Source: CAZVCJ01 sp964625745
Lineage (GTDB): Bacteria > Chloroflexota > Anaerolineae > VGOG01
Assembly: GCA_964625745.1 (NCBI GenBank)
Contig: CAZVCJ010000165.1
Coordinates: forward strand, 1-8,875
DNA: 8,875 nt
Reading direction: 5' to 3'
In this document: piece by piece, positions 1-5,727 of the stretch
How positions within the stretch are numbered: the first letter of the stretch is position 1
How the letters are laid out: each line of letters starts with the position of its first letter
Position numbers and translations under genes: made by a program
The notes under the pieces: generated by a model
The model's input: the letters and a program-made list of their open reading frames with translations, nothing else
Databases searched by the model: none
What the model was told of the DNA's origin: nothing

Positions 1-20
1 AGCAAGCACGAGGAGGGCCT

Positions 21-2558
21 ATGATACATACATATTTCCCACGCACGATAGCTGACTTGCAGCCCGGGGATCACCTTTGCTGCCTCTACGAGACGGAAGA
101 AGAGCACCGGGCGGTGCTTACGCCCTTCCTGCGCCAGGGACTGGAGCGAGGCGAGAAGGTGATCTACATCGTGGATACCCGCACCGCCGAGGCCATCCTC
201 GGCTACTTGCAAGACAACGGGCTGGAGGTGGAACCCTACCTGGCCAGCGGGCAACTGGCCATCCTCACCCACCATAACGCCTGCATGCGGGAAGGTATCT
301 TTGACCCGGAGGGGATGATTGCCCTGCTGCGGGCCGAGACGGAGCGGGCCCTGGCCCAGGGCTACCCGGCCTTGCGTGTGACCGGCGAGATGACCTGGGC
401 GCTGCGGGGGCTGCCCGGCTCCGAGCGGCTGATCGAATACGAGGCCAGGCTGAACGAGTTCTTCCCTGGCAGCAAGTGCCTGGCCATCTGCCAGTACGAC
501 CGGCGACGCTTCGATTTGGCGGTGCTGTTGGACGTGCTGCGCACCCATCCCGTTGCTGTTATCGGCACGGAGGTCTACGACAACTTCTACCACATCCCCC
601 CAGCCGAATTGCTGGGCCACGACCTCCCGGCAGCGAAGTTGCGCCAGTGGGTGCGGAACCTGGCCGAGCGCAAGCGGGCGGAGGAGGCGCTGCAAAACGG
701 CGAGGAACGTTACCGTGCCCTGTTTGAAGGCGTGCCCGTGGGGCTCTACCGCACCACGCCGGATGGGCAAATCCTCGACGTCAACCTGGCCCTGGTGAAA
801 ATACTGGGCTACCCGGACAGGGAGACCATACTGATGGTTAACGCGGCCGACGGATATGCGAACCCCGAGGATCGCGCACGATGGCAGGCCCTGATGGATC
901 GCGAAAGGGTAGTGCGCGATTTCGAAGCGCAATGGCGCCGGCACGACGGAACGATCATCTGGGTGAAGGATACCGCTCGGGCCGTCCGGGATGCCGACGG
1001 TCGGGTGCTGTATTACGAGGGAACCGTGGAAAACGTCACCGAGCGCAAGCGAGCGGAGGAGGCGCTGCAGGAGAGCAGGCGCCGACTGGAGAACAGGGAG
1101 CGCTTCATCACCAACATCCTGGAAAGCGTCCCCACCTCCCTGGTGGTGATTGACCGTAGCCTGCGGGTCGTGTCGGTCAACCGCAACTTCCTGGAGAAAA
1201 CCAGACGCGAGGAGCAGGCCACCCTGAGCCGCAAGGTCGAAGAAGTCTTCCCCCAGGTGCTGCTGAAGTACACCCGATTGGATGAAAAGGTGCAAGAGAT
1301 CTTTCGCACGGGCAAGCCGGTAGAGGGTGGGAAATTTGCCTACCGTGCTCCCAGCCTGCCCACCCGCACCTATTACTACCGCCTCATCCCCCTCTCCCTC
1401 TCCCCTCGTCCTGGCGAGGTAGAGGGAGGGGTAGAGAACGTAATGCTGTTGATGGACGACATCACTGAGCGGGAGAAGCTGGGGGAGGAGGTGCGGAGGG
1501 CCGAACGGCACCTGGCCAGCGTGGTGGACAGTGCCTATGACCTGGTGGCCTCGATGGACGCTGAAGCGAGAATACTTACCTGGAACAGGGCCGCCGAACG
1601 CACCTCAGGCTTCAGGCCTGAGGAGGTGAAGGGGCAGTATCTGCCTGGCCTCTGTGTGGAAGAGGATCAGCAGAAGATGAAGTCATGGCTGATGCAGTTG
1701 ACAAGAGGCCAGTTCGCTAAGAAAAGCATAGAGATCAACCTGAGGACCAAGGGGGGAGAGGAAGTCCCCATCTCCTGGGTTGGTTCCCGTATGCTCAACG
1801 ATGAGCGCCGCACCGTGGGCCTCGTGGCCGTGGGGAGGGACCTGACCGAGAGGAAGCGATTGGAGGCTCAACTGATTCAGTCGGCCAAGCTCACTTCCCT
1901 GGGGGTCATGGCCGGAGGCATCGCCCACGAGATCCGCAACCCCCTGGCGATAAGCTCTGCTGCGGCCCAGCTCTTACTAGAAAGACCCGAGGATGAGGAA
2001 TTGAGGGAAGGAGCGGTGAAGAGGATCCATTCTGGGATCCAACGGGCCTCATACATCATAGAGAACCTGCTCAAGTTTGCCCGTCCCCCTGAGGAGCGCA
2101 TGGTATCCATGGACATAGACGAGGCTCTTGAGGAGACATTATCTCTGTTGGCCAATCAGCTCAAGGTGCAACAGGTAGAGTTGCGGAAGGATCTCGCTCC
2201 TGATCTGCTGCCGGTGGTTGGCAACAAGAGCCTGTTGGAGCAGGTTTTCAGCAACATGATCCTGAACGCCTGCAACGCCATGCCTGAGGGTGGGACGCTG
2301 ACGGTGGCCACTCTTGCGACCAAGGCGGGGGTGGAGATACGGTTTGCTGACACCGGGGTTGGCGTTCCCCCGGAACACATGGTCGCGATCTTCGATCCCT
2401 TTTTCACCACCATGCCGGTTGGCAAGGGGACGGGACTGGGTCTTTCCATCAGCTACAGCATCATCCAACAACACCAGGGCACCATCGAGGTGGAGAGCCG
2501 GGAAGGCCAGGGGAGCACCTTTATCGTCAGGCTGCCCGTCACGCCAGGTAGCAAGTAA
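21..2558 (+). CDS. Soluble sensor histidine kinase, MEDS + three PAS + HisKA/HATPase
   Basis: This 845-residue protein should sense a cytosolic signal, autophosphorylate on histidine and pass the phosphate to the receiver proteins encoded next. Residues about 8-190 resemble the MEDS (DcmR-type sensory) domain: it opens with PGDHLCCLYETEEEH and ends near YDNFYHIPP. Three PAS/PAC units follow at about 228-342, 362-485 and 497-612, each closing with a T-E-R-type linker. The HisKA box GGIAHEIRNPL carries the likely phospho-acceptor His636. The ATPase has an N-box (Asn745, Asn749), a G1 box (DTGVGVP, Asp777), FDPFFTT and GKGTGLGLS. The HEIRNPL style is that of NtrB-like kinases. I see no membrane segment or signal peptide. 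AGGAGG lies 4 nt before the ATG. Residues about 456-471 in PAS2 are coded by a palindromic repeat. The signal is unknown; MEDS domains have been linked to small organic compounds in DcmR. The kinase class is certain, the role in gas vesicle control is inferred. Confidence 0.93.
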   Translation: MIHTYFPRTIADLQPGDHLCCLYETEEEHRAVLTPFLRQGLERGEKVIYIVDTRTAEAILGYLQDNGLEVEPYLASGQLAILTHHNACMREGIFDPEGMIALLRAETERALAQGYPALRVTGEMTWALRGLPGSERLIEYEARLNEFFPGSKCLAICQYDRRRFDLAVLLDVLRTHPVAVIGTEVYDNFYHIPPAELLGHDLPAAKLRQWVRNLAERKRAEEALQNGEERYRALFEGVPVGLYRTTPDGQILDVNLALVKILGYPDRETILMVNAADGYANPEDRARWQALMDRERVVRDFEAQWRRHDGTIIWVKDTARAVRDADGRVLYYEGTVENVTERKRAEEALQESRRRLENRERFITNILESVPTSLVVIDRSLRVVSVNRNFLEKTRREEQATLSRKVEEVFPQVLLKYTRLDEKVQEIFRTGKPVEGGKFAYRAPSLPTRTYYYRLIPLSLSPRPGEVEGGVENVMLLMDDITEREKLGEEVRRAERHLASVVDSAYDLVASMDAEARILTWNRAAERTSGFRPEEVKGQYLPGLCVEEDQQKMKSWLMQLTRGQFAKKSIEINLRTKGGEEVPISWVGSRMLNDERRTVGLVAVGRDLTERKRLEAQLIQSAKLTSLGVMAGGIAHEIRNPLAISSAAAQLLLERPEDEELREGAVKRIHSGIQRASYIIENLLKFARPPEERMVSMDIDEALEETLSLLANQLKVQQVELRKDLAPDLLPVVGNKSLLEQVFSNMILNACNAMPEGGTLTVATLATKAGVEIRFADTGVGVPPEHMVAIFDPFFTTMPVGKGTGLGLSISYSIIQQHQGTIEVESREGQGSTFIVRLPVTPGSK
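1388..1431. repeat. C/G-rich palindromic repeat inside the kinase gene
   Basis: A pyrimidine-rich arm (CCCCTCTCCCTCTCCCCTCG, 1389-1408) is followed after a few bases by its imperfect complement (1414-1431, GCGAGGTAGAGGGAGGGG). It reads through in frame as a Ser/Pro/Gly-rich stretch between two predicted strands of PAS2 (after YYYRLIPL, before VENVMLLMDD). The same kind of element sits in the gene at 5728. It looks like a mobile or amplified palindromic repeat tolerated in a surface loop. The boundaries are approximate. Confidence 0.6.
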
Positions 2559-2572
2559 CAAGGAGTTTGGCA

Positions 2573-2998
2573 ATGAAGCAGGAACTACCCCATATTCTCA
2601 TCGTAGACGACGAGCCGGACATGTGCTGGGTATTGGAGAACATCCTGCGCCTCACCGGTTATGCGGTGACTACCACCACGACCGGCACAGAGGCCCTGGA
2701 ACTGCTCACTGAAGAGCCCTACGCCGTCGCCTTCGTGGATGTCAAGCTGGCCGACCTGGATGGACTGGAGCTGGCCGCCCTGATCCGCCAACTAAGCCCT
2801 CACACGGCCATCGTCCTGATTTCCGGCTATTTCTACCAGGAAGACAAAATCATCAACGAAGGACTGGAGAAGGAGCTCTTCATTGGCTTCATCGCCAAGC
2901 CCTTCAATCTGGAGGAAGTCCGCCTGATGGCCCGCCAGGCCGTGGAGCGAGCGAGGGAGGAGAATCATGCCAAAGGCCCGAATTCTGGTAGTGGATGA
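2573..2998 (+). CDS. Stand-alone receiver-domain response regulator
   Basis: This 141-residue protein is a single CheY-like receiver without an output domain. The acidic pocket is Asp12/Asp13 in LIVDDEPD, the phospho-acceptor is Asp56 in FVDVKLADLDG, the switch residue is Ser84 and the conserved lysine is Lys109 in AKPF. It likely takes phosphate from the kinase just upstream, either as a phosphate sink, a relay to the next regulator, or a protein-interaction switch. The ATG at 2573 is chosen because AAGGAG ends 7 nt before it; the TTG at 2567 is only 1 nt from that SD. The gene starts 14 nt after the kinase stop. Its end overlaps the next gene by 32 nt, so the two are probably translationally coupled. 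The C-terminal tail after about residue 125 is short and polar. Confidence 0.9.
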   Translation: MKQELPHILIVDDEPDMCWVLENILRLTGYAVTTTTTGTEALELLTEEPYAVAFVDVKLADLDGLELAALIRQLSPHTAIVLISGYFYQEDKIINEGLEKELFIGFIAKPFNLEEVRLMARQAVERAREENHAKGPNSGSG

Positions 2999-3695
2999 TG
3001 AGAAGGACCTGGTCTGGGCAGTACAACACAGCCTGAGCGATGAGGGCTGGGAGGTGCTCACTGCCTACGACGGCGTGGAGGCCCTGGCCCTTGCGTGGCG
3101 CCATCGCCCCGATCTGATCATCCTGGATATCATGATGCCCCGGCTGGATGGCCTGCAGGTTTGTCGCCGGCTGCGCCGGGACCCTACCCTGGCCGCCGTG
3201 CCCATCCTGTTCCTGACGGTGCGCAGTGCCATCAAGGACCGGATCAAAGGGCTGGATGAAGGAGGCGACGATTACCTGACCAAGCCCTTTGAGCTGGAGG
3301 AGTTGATGGCCCGAGTCAGGGCTTTGCTGCGCCGGGCCCGATCCGCCCCAGAGGAAAGCCTGCGGGCCGAAGACCAGGGCCCCGTACTGGTGGTGGGCAA
3401 CCTCGCCCTGTACCTGCACACCTGCCAGGGGAGGGTGGGGCAGAAGACGGTGCAGTTCACGCCCACCGAGTTCAACCTCCTTCACCACCTGATGACCCAC
3501 GCCGGCGAAGTATTCTCCAGCCAGCAACTACTGCAGCAGGTATGGGGCTATCCCCCGAGGACGGGTGACCCCGGCACAGTGCGCTGGCACACCAGGAACC
3601 TGCGCGCCAAGATCGAACCCGACCCCGCCCACCCTGTCTACATCCGCACCATACCCCACCGAGGCTATGTGTTTGAGAGACGCGGGTCTTCCTGA
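2967..3695 (+). CDS. OmpR/PhoB-family response regulator (receiver + winged helix)
   Basis: This 242-residue DNA-binding regulator has a receiver at 1-120 with Asp10/Asp11, phospho-acceptor Asp54 (LDIMMPRLDG), Thr84 and Lys106 (TKPF). A winged-helix effector follows at about 143-239, with the family hallmarks FTPTEFNLLHHLMTHAGEVFS, the LLQQVWGY motif, a recognition-helix region around VRWHTRNLRAKIE, and the wing ending IRTIPHRGYVFE. Length and order are normal for OmpR/PhoB proteins. AGGAG lies 4 nt before the ATG, inside the end of the previous gene. It is the last gene before the gvp control region, where four CTAAC repeats with 10-11 bp spacing lie upstream of gvpA. This family binds such tandem half-sites, so gvpA is its most obvious target. 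The family call is firm; the target is inferred. Confidence 0.94.
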   Translation: MPKARILVVDDEKDLVWAVQHSLSDEGWEVLTAYDGVEALALAWRHRPDLIILDIMMPRLDGLQVCRRLRRDPTLAAVPILFLTVRSAIKDRIKGLDEGGDDYLTKPFELEELMARVRALLRRARSAPEESLRAEDQGPVLVVGNLALYLHTCQGRVGQKTVQFTPTEFNLLHHLMTHAGEVFSSQQLLQQVWGYPPRTGDPGTVRWHTRNLRAKIEPDPAHPVYIRTIPHRGYVFERRGSS

Positions 3696-3709
3696 TGCGT
3701 GAAACGTGA
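3696..3709. repeat. Left arm of CGTGAAACGTGA repeat, cut by the gap
   Basis: One base after the regulator stop the sequence reads GCGTGAAACGTGA and runs into the gap. The far side of the gap (3810-3828) begins ACGTTTCACGTTTTACGTC, the reverse complement of the same word. The gap therefore sits inside an inverted repeat. An exact copy of the 12-mer CGTGAAACGTGA occurs at 8031-8042, again just after a stop codon. A terminator-like role for the regulator operon is possible, but the loop is not visible. Confidence 0.6.
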
Positions 3710-3809
3710 NNNNNNNNNNNNNNNNNNNNNNNNNNNNNNNNNNNNNNNNNNNNNNNNNNNNNNNNNNNNNNNNNNNNNNNNNNNNNNNNNNNNNNNNNNN
3801 NNNNNNNNN
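3710..3809. other. Assembly gap of 100 N
   Basis: Exactly 100 N, a conventional placeholder length, so the true size is unknown. It interrupts the spacer between the response regulator and gvpA and is flanked by opposed copies of the CGTGAAA word, a likely cause of the assembly break. A short gene could be hidden if the real gap is larger. Confidence 0.98.
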
Positions 3810-3828
3810 ACGTTTCACGTTTTACGTC

Positions 3829-3867
3829 CTAACGCATCCTAACCCAACTCTAACCCAAGGCTAACGC
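3829..3867 (+). promoter_or_regulatory. Four phased CTAAC direct repeats, candidate OmpR-type operator
   Basis: CTAACGC, CTAACCC, CTAACCC and CTAACGC start at 3829 (CTAACG then C), 3839, 3850 and 3861. The steps are 10, 11 and 11 bp, about one turn of the helix. Seven-base half-sites with four-base spacers are the known layout for PhoB/OmpR-family binding. If transcription starts near 3900, the half-site centres fall near -68, -58, -47 and -36, so the last covers the place of a -35 box. The phasing is seen directly; binding by the regulator encoded at 2967-3695 is inferred. Confidence 0.6.
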
Positions 3868-3882
3868 TCACCACGGCGATTT

Positions 3883-3893
3883 TGTGATATAAT
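3883..3893 (+). promoter_or_regulatory. gvpA promoter, extended -10 without a good -35
   Basis: TATAAT at 3888-3893 is preceded by TGA, giving an extended -10 (TGATATAAT). Nothing near TTGACA lies 16-18 bp upstream; the stretch is CGCTCA and overlaps the last CTAAC repeat. A perfect -10 with a missing -35 is typical of activator-dependent sigma-70 promoters. A start near 3900 would leave a leader of about 50 nt, beginning with a small hairpin, GGCT-AAA-AGCC (3900-3910). Confidence 0.6.
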
Positions 3894-3933
3894 AAGGGTG
3901 GCTAAAAGCCGATGTGTTCAATTTCTCTGTAGG

Positions 3934-3946
3934 AAAGGAGGTGATC
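3934..3946 (+). promoter_or_regulatory. Near full-length SD of gvpA
   Basis: AAAGGAGGTGATC matches 13 bases of the complement of the usual bacterial 16S rRNA 3' end. It ends 4 nt before the ATG at 3951, with the AGGAGG core 9 nt away. Such an extended match fits a very highly expressed structural protein and fixes the gvpA start. Confidence 0.8.
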
Positions 3947-3950
3947 AGAA

Positions 3951-4166
3951 ATGGCTGTTGAGAAGACGATTGCGTCCACCAGCTTGGCCGAGGTCGTGGA
4001 CCGCATCCTGGACAAGGGCATCGTCATTGACGCCTGGGTGCGCGTATCCCTGGTGGGCATTGAGTTGCTGGCCGTCGAGGCTCGGGTGGTTGTGGCCGGT
4101 GTGGACACCTATCTGAAGTACGCCGAGGCCGTAGGCCTGACGGCAGCGGCCGCAGCGCCTGCCTAG
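3951..4166 (+). CDS. gvpA: Gas vesicle major structural protein GvpA
   Basis: GvpA is the small hydrophobic protein whose stacked ribs form the gas-permeable, water-excluding wall of gas vesicles in the cytoplasm. The 71-residue product carries the family core almost unchanged: LAEVVDRILDKGIVIDAWV (12-30), then VRVSLVGIELLAVEARVVVA and VDTYLKYAEAVGL. This is the helix-strand-strand-helix layout of the family. The tail is a short alanine-rich stretch (TAAAAAPA). Length is typical of GvpA, and no long C-terminal extension of the GvpJ/GvpM kind is present. An unusually complete SD precedes the ATG; an upstream in-frame start at 3898 would be non-ATG and has no SD. Only one gvpA copy is in the window. 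It lies first in the cluster, behind its own regulated promoter. Confidence 0.98.
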   Translation: MAVEKTIASTSLAEVVDRILDKGIVIDAWVRVSLVGIELLAVEARVVVAGVDTYLKYAEAVGLTAAAAAPA

Positions 4167-4297
4167 ACGACCGCCGACCACCGTCCGCCGACCGCCGCTT
4201 TCTGAGCTTGAGAGGTGCGGGGGTGCTGAAGAGCAGGGGAGAGATCTCCTCTGGCCTTCAGCGCCTCTGTACCAGCGGTGGCGGTCGGCGGACAACC
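4167..4297 (+). promoter_or_regulatory. Structured gvpA-gvpC spacer with nested hairpins
   Basis: A perfect 14-bp inverted repeat, GTCCGCCGACCGCC at 4183-4196 against its complement at 4280-4293, closes a domain of about 110 nt. Inside lie AGAGGTGC/GCGCCTCT (4211-4218 with 4261-4268, one G-U pair), GCTGAAG/CTTCAGC (4225-4231 with 4256-4262, overlapping the previous stem) and GGAGA/TCTCC (4238-4242 with 4245-4249). No U-run follows, so it is not a classical intrinsic terminator. In cyanobacteria, structure after gvpA is known to make gvpA-only transcripts dominate over gvpA-gvpC ones; a similar role in dosing or 3'-end protection is inferred here. Confidence 0.6.
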
Positions 4298-4319
4298 ATT
4301 AGTGAGAGGAGGTGATTCC

Positions 4320-5657
4320 ATGGCATTAACCAATGAAATGCGCCGGCTCACCCAGCACTTCTTGGACGCTTACGACACCCGGATGGGAGTGGTTGTTGGT
4401 ATTCGCACCGGCACGGCGCAGGAACTGGGTGAATTCTACGCCGCCCGCCAGGCCATGGCCAACGAGCAGCAGCAGCAACTGAGCGAGTACATGGACGAGT
4501 TGCGCTATAACGTGGATGAGTTGCGCCGCGATACCGAGACATTCATGAAGGAACTGGACGCCGCACACCAGGCCATGGCCGCAGAGCAGGGAGAGCGGTT
4601 GAGCGAGGATCATAACCGCCTGGTCTCGGACACGGCGGCTTTGACCGAGGAGATGAACGCCGCTCGCCAGGCCATGTCCGCTGAACAGCAGCAGCAACTG
4701 GGCAGATACATGAGCGACCTGCGCGTCAACGTGGGTGGGCTGCTCCTTGACGCTGAAACCTTCATGAAGGACATTCAAGATGCCCACCAGGCTATGGCCG
4801 CCGAGCAGCGAGTGCGGCTGGCTGAGGATCGCGACGACCTGGCATCGGACACAGCGACCTTCCTTGAGGAGACGGCTGCTGCTTGTCGAGACATGGCCGC
4901 CCAACAGCAACAACAACTGAGCGAATACATGGGCGAGTTGCGCCACAACGTGGACGAACTGCGCCGTGATGCCGAGACGTTTATGAAAGAGCTGGACGCC
5001 GCACACCAGGCCATGGCCGTCGAGCAGCGAGAGCGGCTGGCTGGGGACCGCGATGGCCTGGCATCGGACACGGCGGCCTTCCTTGAGGACACGGCTGCTG
5101 CCCGTCGAGACATGTCTGTCGAACAGCAACAACAACTGAGCGAGTACATGGACGAGCTTCGCCACAACGTGGATGAGTTGCGCCGCGATGCCGAGACGTT
5201 CATGAAGGAACTGGACGCCGCCCACCAGGCCATGGCCGAGGAGCAGCGCCATAGCCTGGCTGAGGAGCGCAGCCACCTGGCCTCGGATGTAGTCACGATG
5301 CGCGATAGGTTGCAGGCAGAGCGCGACAGACTGCAGGCTGAGTTGAACGATGCCCGACGGGTGTGGAGAAACTTTGCCATGCTCATGCAGCAGCGCAGGG
5401 CCAAGAAGCCGGCCGCCCCACCGCCCCCACCGCGACCGCGAGTAGAAAAAGCTCCGCCCTCACCGACGGTAGAGGAAGTGGCAGCGCCTCCGTCCATAGA
5501 AAAAGCGCCGCCGGCGGAAGAGGTGGCCCCCGATGATCTCACNNNNNNNNNNNNNNNNNNNNNNNNNNNNNNNNNNNNNNNNNNNNNNNNNNNNNNNNNN
5601 NNNNNNNNNNNNNNNNNNNNNNNNNNNNNNNNNNNNNNNNNNGTTGGGGCAATTTGA
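4320..5657 (+). CDS. gvpC: GvpC-like repeat protein, probable gas vesicle outer reinforcement (contains gap)
   Basis: GvpC binds the outside of the GvpA shell and stiffens it. This protein has a 40-residue leader (MALTNEMRRLTQHFLDAYD...), then residues 41-332 as four copies of a 73-residue unit, each made of a 40-mer (AARQAMANEQQQQLSEYMDE...) and a 33-mer (AAHQAMAAEQGERLSE...). The 33-residue period, the QAMAxEQ motif and the position directly after gvpA match cyanobacterial GvpC; the 40-mer is that unit plus about one heptad. It is strongly helical and charged, without membrane segments. From about residue 360 a Pro/Lys/Glu/Ala linker leads to DDLT, where the 100-N gap begins. The TGA at 5655-5657 holds only if the gap is truly 100 nt, so the C-terminus is unknown; sure coding is 4320-5542. 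AGGAGGTGAT with good spacing fixes the start. A generic coiled-coil protein is the alternative. Confidence 0.78.
   Translation: MALTNEMRRLTQHFLDAYDTRMGVVVGIRTGTAQELGEFYAARQAMANEQQQQLSEYMDELRYNVDELRRDTETFMKELDAAHQAMAAEQGERLSEDHNRLVSDTAALTEEMNAARQAMSAEQQQQLGRYMSDLRVNVGGLLLDAETFMKDIQDAHQAMAAEQRVRLAEDRDDLASDTATFLEETAAACRDMAAQQQQQLSEYMGELRHNVDELRRDAETFMKELDAAHQAMAVEQRERLAGDRDGLASDTAAFLEDTAAARRDMSVEQQQQLSEYMDELRHNVDELRRDAETFMKELDAAHQAMAEEQRHSLAEERSHLASDVVTMRDRLQAERDRLQAELNDARRVWRNFAMLMQQRRAKKPAAPPPPPRPRVEKAPPSPTVEEVAAPPSIEKAPPAEEVAPDDLXXXXXXXXXXXXXXXXXXXXXXXXXXXXXXXXXXVGAI
4440..5315 (+). repeat. Four tandem 219-bp repeats coding 40+33 residue units
   Basis: The units start at 4440, 4659, 4878 and 5097, with no length variation. 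Each codes a 40-residue half containing QQQQLxxYMxxLRxNV and xDxETFMKEL, then a 33-residue half containing HQAMAxEQ and LASDT. Copies 3 and 4 are closest; copy 2 has diverged most in the 40-mer (GRYMSDLRVNVGGLLLD). Exact periodicity with drifted sequence suggests old duplication with length under selection. Confidence 0.88.
5543..5642. other. Assembly gap of 100 N
   Basis: A second placeholder of exactly 100 N. It removes the 3' end of the GvpC-like gene and possibly the region upstream of the next promoter. The true length, and any gene hidden in it, cannot be judged. Confidence 0.98.
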
Positions 5658-5682
5658 CAGGGGGTACTTCTTGTGCTATAAT
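5654..5682 (+). promoter_or_regulatory. Perfect consensus sigma-70-type promoter
   Basis: TTGACA at 5654-5659, a 17-bp spacer and TATAAT at 5677-5682 are all exact, and TGC before the -10 makes it an extended -10 as well. Transcription would start near 5689, about 40 nt before the ATG at 5728. Unlike the gvpA promoter it needs no activator by sequence, so the downstream genes can be expressed apart from gvpA. The TTGACA overlaps the nominal stop codon of the preceding gene. Confidence 0.82.
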
Positions 5683-5713
5683 TTCTGCTAGATAAATTGC
5701 TAGATATTATAGC
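5675..5713. promoter_or_regulatory. Inverted repeat over the -10 box plus 12-bp-spaced direct repeats
   Basis: GCTATAAT (5675-5682, containing the -10) is matched by ATTATAGC at 5706-5713, and the arms extend with TGTG/CACA after a two-base bulge. Between them TGCTAGATA occurs twice, at 5686-5694 and 5698-5706. The placement over the promoter and start point suits a repressor operator, but chance similarity in AT-rich DNA is possible. Confidence 0.4.
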
Positions 5714-5727
5714 GCACAGGAGTTGCC

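Noticed and set aside
2139..2573. Minus-strand frame of 144 codons opposite the kinase end
   Set aside because: The + strand codes conserved HATPase motifs here; the minus frame shows no domain and arises from GC-rich codon bias.
3829..3867. GGGTTAG-type words on the minus strand, resembling telomere repeats
   Set aside because: The words are 10-11 bp apart with differing spacers, not head-to-tail, and sit in a bacterial promoter region.
4326..5276. Long minus-strand open frame opposite the GvpC-like gene (and another at 4775-5542)
   Set aside because: It is a mirror of the repeat gene: repetitive composition, no SD-led start, and the + frame has a perfect SD and clear family repeats.
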